Source: Oscillospiraceae bacterium (GTDB taxonomy: Bacteria > Bacillota > Clostridia > Oscillospirales > CAG-272). Taken from it: a stretch of 44,841 nt of DNA. Made by a program: the position numbers and the translations under genes. The notes beneath the pieces are model-generated. The model was not told the origin of the DNA. It made no database searches and saw nothing but the letters and a program-made list of their open reading frames with translations. The stretch spans positions 1 through 44,841 of the forward strand of contig SVRG01000006.1 of the NCBI GenBank assembly GCA_015064965.1, written 5' to 3'. The stretch's first letter is position 1. Each line of letters starts with the position of its first letter. Below, one piece after another: positions 1-6,494 of the stretch.

Positions 1-16
1 ATCTATAAAATCTCCA

Positions 17-1348
17 TTAAAATCTGTTTTTTCTTCTGTTTTTACCGGTAAAATCACTAATGGATACACCGCTTTTTTGTTTTGGCGCATCCGTCTTCAT
101 TACGGCAAAATAGCGAAGCGCATCAGGGAGATGCGTTATCTCATGCGGTTCTGTAGCGCAGTCACCGATGCGCTTTTTGTCTGAAAGAAGGGACGGCAGG
201 CAACGAATGAGATTTTCACAATCACGGCTGATTTTCAGCTTTGAGTCCTCGCCTCCGTCATTTACAAACACCTTGAGCCACTCTTTAAGCGCCATCCAAC
301 CGCCAATGCGATTGTTGTCAGCGGCGCAAAGCGGTACGCCGTGCTCCTCAAAAAGCATGGCTATGCTCTTGCCGCTGTCCTTTTGGCGTGACCAGAGATC
401 GGGCGGAGCAAGTGTGCGATAAATTTCAAGCCCTGCGCTCGCCTCCCTTATCGCCTCTGCCGCCGCAGAAACGATAAGGTCATGCGCGTAAACTTCCTTA
501 AAAACCGTGGCATATCCCGCTGCATCAACTTCGATAAACAAGCACGCCAGCGCATCAAGACCGTAGTCAATGGCACGGTAAATGCGTGCACCGCGCACAA
601 GCGGCTTTGGCGAAATGATATGCACGTCGCTGCGAAACTCTGAGAAAAACTGTCCTCCGCCAACTCCCCATTCTCCAAGACCGCAAACGCGGTAACGCTC
701 GGGATCGCGGATTTTCATTTCCTCAAATACGCGCAAATCTGCCGCATCGAGCCACTCGTTTACCTTGTAATTTACCGTCAATGTAAACACATCGGGCGAT
801 GAGCGATCAAAAAACCTCTTTTTCAGCCAATGGTTTTCGCTCCAAGGGTTAAATGTCAGCGTAATCTGCTTAAAAAGACCTTTTGGCACCTCGCCGCGGA
901 TGCTCTCATCAAGCGTATTAAAAGCATCTTCACTGTCCACCTCATACGCTTCCTCAATCCACATCCAGCAAAGAACTCCGCACGAAACCGTGAGCGAAGT
1001 AAGTTTCAGCGGATCGTCAAGCCCTGCAAAAAATATCCTCTGTCCGGTAGCCTTTACAATGATTTCAAGCGGGGCGCTCTTAAAATCAAAGTATTCTTCG
1101 GCAGAAAGCCGTTTTATAGCCCACCTAAGTTCGGAAAAGGCAGAGCGCTCAAGCGTGCGATATGTCCGGCGCACCACAACAAGGTTTGCCTGTGGGTGCT
1201 TTAAAAGATGATAGATGTACCAAAGTGCCGTAGTTTTGCTCTTTTTAGAAGCGCGGGAGCCCTTGACAACGCGGTAGCGCTTGCGTGTCCGCCAGAACTC
1301 TGCATAGCCGCCACCGACAATGTCGGGCAAAAACTGCTTTTTTGTCAC
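17..1348 (-). CDS. Phage terminase large subunit (PBSX/Terminase_3 type)
   Basis: ATPase-nuclease that packages phage DNA into proheads. The N-terminal ATPase shows a Walker A-like GSRASKKSKTTA near residue 31, a Walker B-like hydrophobic run ending WIEEAYEV near residue 130, and the phage-typical VVVRRTYRTLERSAF. The C-terminal RNase H-like nuclease shows RAIDYGLDALACLFIEVD near residue 258 and HLPDALRYF near residue 410. At 443 aa it is full length for PBSX-type TerL and has its own stop. It starts with GTG overlapping the TGA of the upstream small-subunit-like ORF by 4 nt, which implies translational coupling. Portal and capsid genes would be expected beyond position 1, outside the window. 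Family assignment is secure; whether the prophage is intact cannot be seen. Confidence 0.93.
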   Translation of the reverse strand: MTKKQFLPDIVGGGYAEFWRTRKRYRVVKGSRASKKSKTTALWYIYHLLKHPQANLVVVRRTYRTLERSAFSELRWAIKRLSAEEYFDFKSAPLEIIVKATGQRIFFAGLDDPLKLTSLTVSCGVLCWMWIEEAYEVDSEDAFNTLDESIRGEVPKGLFKQITLTFNPWSENHWLKKRFFDRSSPDVFTLTVNYKVNEWLDAADLRVFEEMKIRDPERYRVCGLGEWGVGGGQFFSEFRSDVHIISPKPLVRGARIYRAIDYGLDALACLFIEVDAAGYATVFKEVYAHDLIVSAAAEAIREASAGLEIYRTLAPPDLWSRQKDSGKSIAMLFEEHGVPLCAADNNRIGGWMALKEWLKVFVNDGGEDSKLKISRDCENLIRCLPSLLSDKKRIGDCATEPHEITHLPDALRYFAVMKTDAPKQKSGVSISDFTGKNRRKNRF

Positions 1349-1653
1349 TTTAATTCATCCTCACCGCAGATAATAAGCGGAAGTGCAATGCTGCCCTCAA
1401 GCCGCTCGCCAAAAAGACCGTAGTGCTTTCCGATAAGCTCGGCTGCTTTCGTCACATCAGAAAGACGTGGGCGAAGTTTTACAACTTCGAGCCGCTCGCC
1501 GCGCTCCACAATAACACGCCCATCTTCTTCGGTGGTTTTTGTTTCCTCGCGCAGTTTTATAACGCTGTCCTCGGTCTCTTCCCGGCGGAGTATCTGAGTT
1601 AATCTTTCCAGCACTTCTTCTGCTGTAGCAACTGCTTTATTTTCGCTTTCCAT
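1345..1653 (-). CDS. Probable phage terminase small subunit
   Basis: This 102-aa ORF lies directly upstream of and coupled to TerL, the usual place for the DNA-recognising small subunit. The ORF track starts at 1803, but the ATG at 1653 follows a perfect GAAAGGAGGA ribosome site, so the first 50 track residues are probably untranslated. The protein is highly charged (repeated RREET and KLREET runs in the first half) and contains LSDVTKAAELIGKHYGLFGERLEG, which resembles the C-terminal helix of small terminases that names the host packaging species (KAIELLGKHLGMF type). An obvious helix-turn-helix is not visible, so the assignment rests on position plus the GKHYGLF motif. Confidence 0.75.
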   Translation of the reverse strand: MESENKAVATAEEVLERLTQILRREETEDSVIKLREETKTTEEDGRVIVERGERLEVVKLRPRLSDVTKAAELIGKHYGLFGERLEGSIALPLIICGEDELK

Positions 1654-1792
1654 TTGTTGTTCCTCCTTTCGGCTAAAATGCGTTCTCACCGCACGCGACA
1701 CAGATATTTCTGTATCGCGCATTATTATTATAACACACCAAATCCGGGAAAATTCGGAAAGTTTTAAAGAAATTTCTGTATGGACGGGATAA

Positions 1793-1817
1793 AAAAATAA
1801 CACCCCTCGGGGGTGTT
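1793..1817 (-). terminator. Rho-independent terminator of the barstar-like gene
   Basis: AACACCCC-TCG-GGGGTGTT forms a perfect 8-bp stem with a 3-nt loop, and on the minus strand it is followed by a run of six or seven T. It lies about 20 nt past the stop of the barstar-like gene and separates it from the terminase genes. Confidence 0.85.
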
Positions 1818-1836
1818 ACTGTATTGGTATATATTT

Positions 1837-2142
1837 TTATTCCTGCATGATTTCAATCGAAATGTCATTAATATATCTGTCATCGTTCCAATGGCGAAGA
1901 CGTTCAAGAATCTCAAACATTTTCGCACAACTCTCGGGGAAATTCTTTTGAAACCTGTCCATTCCCCAAATTTGTATATGGATGGGATCCCCAACAAGAC
2001 CTTTTGAACAATCCCAAAAAGCTGACCAGTTTTCGCCATAGTAGTCGGGAAAGTCAAACGCCTCTTTTATGATTTTGTGTACATCTCCATAGTATTTAAT
2101 ATTGCTAAAATCAAGTATATATGGGTTTCTGTATTCGTACAT
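1837..2142 (-). CDS. Barstar family protein (RNase inhibitor-like)
   Basis: Barstar proteins bind and block barnase-type ribonucleases. This 101-aa protein carries the family signature in its first half, HKIIKEAFDFPDYYGENWSAFWDC, where the second helix inserts acidic residues into a barnase active site; the second half, IHIQIWGMDRFQKNFPE, is the following strand and helix. The start ATG at 2142 has the ribosome site AAAGGAG. It is a single-gene unit closed by its own terminator, with no barnase or toxin gene beside it. It sits between terminase genes and chromosomal operons, so it could be phage-borne or an immunity gene left from a polymorphic toxin locus. Fold assignment is strong; the partner is unknown. 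Confidence 0.85.
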   Translation of the reverse strand: MYEYRNPYILDFSNIKYYGDVHKIIKEAFDFPDYYGENWSAFWDCSKGLVGDPIHIQIWGMDRFQKNFPESCAKMFEILERLRHWNDDRYINDISIEIMQE

Positions 2143-2220
2143 TGCCTTTCTCCTTTACCGTAATACTTTGTATTATATATTTTACGTATGATAATATAAA
2201 TATAAGTTTATCTCTCTATC

Positions 2221-2328
2221 TGTCATCCTGAACGCAGTGAAGGATCTGCGAGCCGTAGGCTCGTCTTTTGGAGAAAAACCTTGATTTCATCAAGGTTTTC
2301 AGATTCTTCGCATTCGCTCAGAATGACA
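2221..2328. repeat. Hairpin-rich intergenic repeat with TGTCATCCTGA ends
   Basis: The element starts TGTCATCCTGAACGCAGTGA and ends TTCGCTCAGAATGACA, so the outer arms are imperfect inverted repeats of about 28 nt. Two further hairpins are nested inside: GAGCC-GTA-GGCTC at 2250-2262 and AAAACCTTGA-TTTCA-TCAAGGTTTT near 2275-2299. Folded, this gives a three-stem, cloverleaf-like structure. Sequences of this TGTCATCCTGAGCGAAG type are common dispersed intergenic repeats in bacterial genomes (from general knowledge). A GTCATCCTGAA fragment also lies between recJ and relA near 13483-13493. Confidence 0.75.
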
Positions 2329-2359
2329 TGCGGGTGTACTTAGCATAGTAATGTAAACT

Positions 2360-2827
2360 TTAATTTACCTTTTCATAGACTGCGATGACGTAATCGCAGT
2401 CTGTTTCGGTATAAAACTCAAGTTTAGTTACATCAACTTCCATTGTAGCGGCGAGACCTTTGCCATGCCACTTTGCATAAGCTTCTTTCTTTGTCCAGAT
2501 TTCAAAAAAGCGCTCGCAATTATCACCGACATACTCGCATTCGCGCTCGGTAAAAAAGCGTTTTGCCACGCGCACCGACCTTGGATTTACCTTTTGAATA
2601 TCCGCACCGATTTCTCTATCGGACACGGCTAAAATCACTCTGCCGCCGCTATGGCTTGCACTGAATTTTATCGGCAGATCGGCAAAATACGGCTTGCCGC
2701 TCTCGCCCTTTAAAACAACGGGCGCATCAACTGCGCAAAGCTCTTTTGCGCAAAGACGTATCAATCGCTGTGATGCATCGTGGTCGCTTTCACCGTCTAA
2801 AATATCACTTTTATACAACTTCAGCAT
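2360..2827 (-). CDS. 4'-phosphopantetheinyl transferase, short Sfp-like
   Basis: Transfers the phosphopantetheine arm of coenzyme A to a serine of acyl or peptidyl carrier proteins. Family motifs are in order: GKPYF, FSASHSGG, IGADIQKV (magnesium-binding Asp) and FFEIWTKKEAYAKWHGKGL (the WxxKEA catalytic signature). At 155 aa it is clearly shorter than Sfp (about 220 aa) and lacks most of the N-terminal pseudo-domain, while keeping every catalytic motif. The ATG at 2827 has GAGGTAA close upstream, placed just after the terminator hairpin that ends the fumarase gene, so expression probably depends on read-through. No PKS, NRPS or carrier-protein gene is nearby; it may serve as the housekeeping enzyme or act on a distant cluster. 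Confidence 0.9.
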   Translation of the reverse strand: MLKLYKSDILDGESDHDASQRLIRLCAKELCAVDAPVVLKGESGKPYFADLPIKFSASHSGGRVILAVSDREIGADIQKVNPRSVRVAKRFFTERECEYVGDNCERFFEIWTKKEAYAKWHGKGLAATMEVDVTKLEFYTETDCDYVIAVYEKVN

Positions 2828-2838
2828 TTTTACCTCGC

Positions 2839-2869
2839 AAAAAACGCCGCTTGACGGCGGCGTTTTTTT
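2839..2869 (-). terminator. Terminator or attenuator between fumarase alpha and PPTase
   Basis: AACGCCGC-TTGACG-GCGGCGTT is a perfect 8-bp GC-rich stem with A and T runs on both sides, so it can terminate in either direction. It overlaps the fumarase stop codon and lies about 12 nt before the PPTase start codon. Confidence 0.85.
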
Positions 2870-3740
2870 AAATCTCTGTTTCTCTGTGCCTTATCACATG
2901 GCAGTTTATATTAACAGCAACAGGAAGCCCCGCAATATGTGTGGGAGCAGCTGCAATTTTTACCGCAAGCGCGGTTGTATCACCTGAAAATCCCTGCGGT
3001 CCGATATCGGTCTTATTGATTTCATCAAGTATACGTTTTTCAAGCGCTGCGTACTTTTCATTTTCATTTACATCGTCAAGTTTTCGGCAAAAGCACTCTT
3101 TGGCAAGGATTGCACATCCTTCAAAATCGCCGCCAATACCAACGCCAACGCATATCGGCGGACATGGATTTGAGCCTGCCTTTATAACGGTATCAAGTAC
3201 AAAATTTACAATATCATCTTCTGTCGCAGAGGGAGTGAACATTTTGAGCGCGCTCATGTTTTCACTGCCAAATCCTTTTGGCAGTGCAACAATGCGCACC
3301 TTGTTGCCACGCACCGCACGAATGTGAACAATGGCAGGTGTATTATCGTTTGTATTAACTCTGTCGTAAAGCGGGTCGCGCACTACCGAAAGGCGCAGAG
3401 CCTCTCCCACATATGCCTCTCTCACACCGTTATTTACGGCATCTGTGAGATTGCCGTTTATGTAAACCTCATCTCCGACATACACAAAAACAACCGCCAT
3501 GCCCGTGTCCTGACAGACGGGAACATCCATCTCTTTTGCCGCCTCAACATTGTCTATAAGCCTTGTAAGTACCTTTTTTGCAAGCGGATTTCTCTCATGC
3601 TCTTTTGCGCACTCAATACAGCTTGTAACATCGTTTGTCAGCGTATAATTAGCCTTTGTAAAAAGGTCACGCACGGCATTGCTTATTTCCCTTGGCTCAA
3701 CTATGCGTATCTCTTTTCCTTTGTATAAAACCTTTTCCAC
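2868..3740 (-). CDS. Class I fumarate hydratase / tartrate dehydratase, alpha subunit
   Basis: Iron-sulfur hydro-lyase subunit that interconverts fumarate and malate (or acts on L-tartrate). Cluster-ligand cysteines are in the expected contexts: PVCQDTGMAV near residue 76, NPCPPICVGVGIGG near residue 190, and the C-terminal NINCHVIRH. At 290 aa it matches the alpha subunit of two-subunit enzymes, which needs a beta subunit of about 190 aa, usually encoded immediately downstream. No beta gene follows: the next gene is a PPTase. The start is GTG at 3740, with GAGGAA supplied by the last codons of divIC, so it is translated as the last tightly linked gene of the sporulation/division operon. Confidence 0.9.
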   Translation of the reverse strand: MEKVLYKGKEIRIVEPREISNAVRDLFTKANYTLTNDVTSCIECAKEHERNPLAKKVLTRLIDNVEAAKEMDVPVCQDTGMAVVFVYVGDEVYINGNLTDAVNNGVREAYVGEALRLSVVRDPLYDRVNTNDNTPAIVHIRAVRGNKVRIVALPKGFGSENMSALKMFTPSATEDDIVNFVLDTVIKAGSNPCPPICVGVGIGGDFEGCAILAKECFCRKLDDVNENEKYAALEKRILDEINKTDIGPQGFSGDTTALAVKIAAAPTHIAGLPVAVNINCHVIRHRETEI

Positions 3741-3742
3741 TT

Positions 3743-4027
3743 TTATTCCTCAACATTGATGGGATAGAACTGCTCGCCGGGAGTAATGTATCCGTATTCG
3801 TGAGCAATATCGCGCACATAATCCTCGTCCATCGGAGCATCAAGCAGCTCCTCTTTTCTGGCATTCTCCTCCGACTGCGAGGTAACTGCTGCCGCAAGAA
3901 GGTCATTTTGACGGCGCATTTCGTTGCCCTTCATCCACAGTGCGCCGATAATGATGATTCCAAGTGCGAGGAACACCACAAATGCAATACGCACGGATGC
4001 AGGAATATTATTTGATTTTTTCTCCAT
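3743..4027 (-). CDS. divIC: Septum formation initiator DivIC/FtsB family
   Basis: Bitopic membrane protein of the FtsB-FtsL-FtsQ (DivIC-FtsL-DivIB) divisome subcomplex that activates septal peptidoglycan synthesis. The 94-aa protein has a short basic cytosolic tail, one membrane segment (VRIAFVVFLALGIIIIGAL, residues about 13-31), a short coiled-coil-like stretch and the family C-terminal motif YVRDIAHEYGYITPGEQFY. The ATG at 4027 with GGAGG five nt upstream is preferred over the track start at 4093. The 5' end overlaps yabQ by 20 nt, and the yabP-yabQ-divIC order is that of Bacillus and many Clostridia. Confidence 0.88.
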   Translation of the reverse strand: MEKKSNNIPASVRIAFVVFLALGIIIIGALWMKGNEMRRQNDLLAAAVTSQSEENARKEELLDAPMDEDYVRDIAHEYGYITPGEQFYPINVEE

Positions 4028-4604
4028 GCGTACCTCCGTTAAAAACGCAGCCGCCCTTTTTGATTTTTTTACTTCTGGCACGGTGCGCCGCATTTTTCTT
4101 ACATTTATTTATATAAGTATTATACCTCTTTACAAAGTTCATTACAATAGGAAAACTTAAAATTTGCAAAACTGTTTTTTTCACAAGTTCATACATATAC
4201 AAAAAAGGTGCCGCAAAAAGCGCAAGCACATATTTAACCGAGCGCTTAAAAAGCGACACAAGAAAAGCAGATACAGCGATAAAAAGCTTTCCCAGTGTGT
4301 AGTAATAAAGCAAGAATCCGAGAAATGCACCGATAAGTCCGTAAGAACGCATGCGCCCATCCCCGGTAAGAAAAAAGAATACGCACATACAAACAGTTAA
4401 AACAACAAAAAAGAAAAGGTCGCCAAGGCACACAAAAACATAACCAAAAATTCTTTTTTGCCCGCCTTTTTTAAACGGTGAACGCGCATCAATACCAAGG
4501 ACAAGCCTTGAAAAGCGAATCAGGTCATATATAACCCCCATCGCAATGCCCAAAACTACAGAAAGCGCCGCACTTATAGCGGCTTGTGTCATCGAAACTT
4601 CCAT
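4008..4604 (-). CDS. yabQ: Spore cortex biosynthesis protein YabQ
   Basis: Membrane protein of the outer forespore membrane needed for cortex formation in Bacillus. The 198-aa product has an N-terminal hydrophobic segment with the family pattern ALSVVLGIAMGVIYDLIRF, a loop, then three more hydrophobic segments up to about residue 120, and a very basic C-terminal tail. It sits 3 nt after yabP and overlaps divIC. The first ATG (4604) has a weak ribosome site; the ATG at 4592 (MTQAAIS) has GGAAG five nt before it and may be the true start. The assignment rests on synteny plus the IYDLIRF segment. Confidence 0.85.
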   Translation of the reverse strand: MEVSMTQAAISAALSVVLGIAMGVIYDLIRFSRLVLGIDARSPFKKGGQKRIFGYVFVCLGDLFFFVVLTVCMCVFFFLTGDGRMRSYGLIGAFLGFLLYYYTLGKLFIAVSAFLVSLFKRSVKYVLALFAAPFLYMYELVKKTVLQILSFPIVMNFVKRYNTYINKCKKNAAHRARSKKIKKGGCVFNGGTHGEKIK

Positions 4605-4607
4605 AGT

Positions 4608-4850
4608 TTATTTTGCAAACAGTTTTTTCTTTGGCACCTTGGAGTAGAAAACACCGTCTATCCTGCCTGCCACAAGCATGTCTCCGCTCTCTGAGGACAT
4701 ATTCAGTATCCGCATACCTTCACCCTCAATTTCAAGTTTTCCAAGATCGCTCATAACACATATGTAGTCAGTGTCAAAGCTTATTACCTCGCGCACGTCG
4801 CTCAGGCTTAACGTTTCTCGGTCTTTTAAATGAATATTTCCGCCCACCAT
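4608..4850 (-). CDS. yabP: Sporulation protein YabP
   Basis: Member of the YabP/YqfC family, required for cortex/coat assembly in the mother cell. The 80-aa sequence shows the hallmark HLKDRETLSLSDVREVISFD, followed by LGKLEIEGEGMRILNMSSESGDMLVAGRIDGVFY, which matches the family over full length. The ATG at 4850 has AAGGAGG six nt upstream. In Bacillus the yabPQ pair is read from a sigma-E promoter; a possible sigma-E -10 (CATACCAT, 4870-4877) lies upstream here, but a matching -35 is not convincing. Confidence 0.93.
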   Translation of the reverse strand: MVGGNIHLKDRETLSLSDVREVISFDTDYICVMSDLGKLEIEGEGMRILNMSSESGDMLVAGRIDGVFYSKVPKKKLFAK

Positions 4851-4884
4851 GCATACCTCCTTTTTTATAATGGTATGCTGAAAG

Positions 4885-4921
4885 AAAAAGAGAGAGAACT
4901 GATTTTTGCAAAAAAGTTCTC
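4885..4921 (-). terminator. Probable terminator after rqcP
   Basis: GAGAACT and AGTTCTC arms enclose a loop containing a TTTTTGCAAAAA secondary stem; on the minus strand a pyrimidine/T-rich run (TCTCTTTTTC) follows. It separates rqcP from yabP and suggests yabP has its own promoter. Confidence 0.6.
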
Positions 4922-4928
4922 CCCTGTC

Positions 4929-5171
4929 TTAATCTATTACAGTGTACATATCTGCGGCATCTGCCTTTTTGGTGCTGTCCTTTACATCGGTAACCTTTAC
5001 CTTGAGCACTCTTTCTCCAAACGCAATTTCAATAACGTCACCAACCTTAACATCATACGATGCCTTGACGATTCTACCGTTAACGCTGATGTGTGCAGCA
5101 TCGCAGGCATCATTTGCAACAGTACGGCGTTTGATAAGACGCGATACCTTTAAAAATTTATCTATTCTCAT
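4929..5171 (-). CDS. rqcP: RNA-binding S4 domain protein RqcP (YabO/Hsp15-like)
   Basis: Ribosome quality-control factor that binds stalled 50S subunits and helps RqcH add C-terminal alanine tails. The whole 80-aa protein is an S4 domain: MRIDKFLKVSRLIKRRTVAN at the start, then ISVNGRIVKASYDVKVGDVIEIAFGERVLKVKV. Length and start agree with Bacillus YabO. It lies between hup and yabP, the standard firmicute position. Confidence 0.93.
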   Translation of the reverse strand: MRIDKFLKVSRLIKRRTVANDACDAAHISVNGRIVKASYDVKVGDVIEIAFGERVLKVKVTDVKDSTKKADAADMYTVID

Positions 5172-5187
5172 ATTTCCTCTACCGTTT

Positions 5188-5216
5188 AAAAAGTCGGCTC
5201 AATGAGCCGACTTTTT
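5188..5216 (-). terminator. Rho-independent terminator after hup
   Basis: AAAAAGTCGGCTC-AAT-GAGCCGACTTTTT is a perfect 13-bp inverted repeat with a 3-nt loop and a terminal T run. It falls 13 nt past the hup stop and before rqcP, so rqcP needs read-through or its own promoter. Confidence 0.9.
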
Positions 5217-5228
5217 AAAAAACTAAAA

Positions 5229-5501
5229 TTAGTTAACCTTGTCCTTGAATGCCTTACCAGCGGAAAATGCAGGATACTTGGAAGCTGCGATCTTGATGGT
5301 TTCGCCGGTCTTGGGGTTTCTGCCTTCGCGAGCTGCGCGGGTCTTGGTTTCAAAAGTACCAAAGCCAACGAGCTGAACCTTTTCGCCCTTTGCAAGTGCA
5401 GTTTCGATAGCGCAGATGGTAGCGCCGAGAGCTGCCTCAGCATCCTTCTTCTTAAGTCCGGTTTCCTTAACGATAGCTTCAATAAGTTCTGTCTTGTTCA
5501 T
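5229..5501 (-). CDS. hup: HU family DNA-binding protein
   Basis: Histone-like nucleoid protein that bends and compacts DNA as a dimer. The 90-aa sequence is canonical: [22 protein letters not shown], the [23 protein letters not shown] beta-arm entry, [22 protein letters not shown] at the end. The ATG at 5501 has AAAGGA upstream. The gene is insulated by its own strong promoter and terminator inside the flippase-mazG-rqcP synteny block, consistent with its need for high expression. Confidence 0.97.
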   Translation of the reverse strand: MNKTELIEAIVKETGLKKKDAEAALGATICAIETALAKGEKVQLVGFGTFETKTRAAREGRNPKTGETIKIAASKYPAFSAGKAFKDKVN

Positions 5502-5563
5502 GGTTTTATAATCCTTTCAAAATAAATATCCGCATTGGCAATTTCTGCCCTATGTTCGTATTC

Positions 5564-5592
5564 ATTTTACCACTTATAACATGACTTTTCAA
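5564..5592 (-). promoter_or_regulatory. Sigma-A promoter of hup
   Basis: On the minus strand TTGAAA (5587-5592) and TAAAAT (5564-5569) are separated by exactly 17 bp. The predicted transcript start lies about 55 nt before the hup ATG. Confidence 0.8.
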
Positions 5593-5603
5593 GTATTTTT
5601 TTC

Positions 5604-5625
5604 AAAAATAACGCAAAAATAACGC
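5604..5625. repeat. Tandem 11-bp repeat upstream of the hup promoter
   Basis: Two exact, back-to-back copies of AAAAATAACGC (11-bp period, one helical turn). They end 12 bp upstream of the hup -35 box, where an UP element or an activator would bind. Confidence 0.6.
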
Positions 5626-5643
5626 ATTTTTTGGTTATTTTCA

Positions 5644-6444
5644 CTATTTTTCTTGCAATTTCGCCCTATCCCAATACTTATCGAGCTCTTCAAGCGAAAG
5701 TTCTTCCATCTGTTTGCCATCTGCAAGAACACCTTTTTCCACCTCGGCAAAGCGGGAAATGAACTTGTCAGTAGCTCTTGTCAGCGCAAGCTCTGCAGAA
5801 ATTCCGTACTTGCGCGCGGTATTTACCACTGCAAAAAGCAAGTCGCCAAGCTCCTCCTCGCGCATATCATCCGGCGCGTTTAAAAACTCCTCTGTTTCCT
5901 CGGTTATCTTTTTTGCGGCATCCTCGGCACACTCAAAATCAAATCCGACCTTTGCCGCCTTTTTACCAACCTTTTCGGCACGCATAAGCGCCGGCAACGG
6001 TTTTGGTACGCTTTCAAGAGTTGATGTAACGGTGTCGCGATGCTTTTCCTTTGCCTTGAGTTTTTCCCAGTTCACAAGCACCGCATCGGACGTTTCTGCT
6101 ACGGTATCTGCGAAAACGTGGGGATGGCGGTAAATAAGTTTTTTAACAACTCCGTCGGTGACATCGTCTATGTCAAAACCGCCCTCTTCTTTATCAATCT
6201 GTGCGTGGAATACGACCTGCATCATAACATCGCCGAGTTCCTCGCAAAGAAGCTCCTTATCCTGAGTATCAATACCCTCTATCGCCTCATAAGTTTCGTC
6301 GATAAAATTTTGTCTGATGCTCTCGTGAGTCTGCTCCCTGTCCCAGGGGCATCCGCCCGGCGCACGCAAGATCTCCATAACCGTACAGAGATCGTAAAAA
6401 TCGTAATGTTCCTTTTTTAATAATGCTTTTATTTTCTCGTTCAT
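5644..6444 (-). CDS. mazG: Nucleoside triphosphate pyrophosphohydrolase MazG
   Basis: Hydrolyses (d)NTPs, including non-canonical ones, to NMP and pyrophosphate. Two MazG helical domains are visible. The first has LRAPGGCPWDREQTHESIRQN, ETYEAIEGID and CEELGDVMMQVVFHAQI with the EExxD-type metal site. The second has KKAAKVGFDFECAEDAAKKITEETEEF and EEELGDLLFAVVNTARKYG. At 266 aa it matches E. coli MazG and lacks the extra N-terminal methylase domain of Bacillus YabN. The ribosome site before ATG 6444 is weak (AAAGGT, far upstream). It lies between the flippase and hup, as expected. Confidence 0.95.
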   Translation of the reverse strand: MNEKIKALLKKEHYDFYDLCTVMEILRAPGGCPWDREQTHESIRQNFIDETYEAIEGIDTQDKELLCEELGDVMMQVVFHAQIDKEEGGFDIDDVTDGVVKKLIYRHPHVFADTVAETSDAVLVNWEKLKAKEKHRDTVTSTLESVPKPLPALMRAEKVGKKAAKVGFDFECAEDAAKKITEETEEFLNAPDDMREEELGDLLFAVVNTARKYGISAELALTRATDKFISRFAEVEKGVLADGKQMEELSLEELDKYWDRAKLQEK

Positions 6445-6494
6445 TGTTTTGTATGTCAGTACCTTTTTGTAAAATTTTTCAGTTATTCTTTGGT

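Noticed and set aside
2221-2328. Cloverleaf-like fold as a tRNA
   Set aside because: No T-loop GGTTCGA-type sequence, no 7-bp acceptor stem of tRNA type and no anticodon arm; it is a hairpin repeat.
4870-4877. CATACCAT as a sigma-E -10 for yabP
   Set aside because: The -10 fits the sigma-E pattern and the context is right, but no acceptable -35 lies 13-15 bp upstream, so it is not listed as a promoter.
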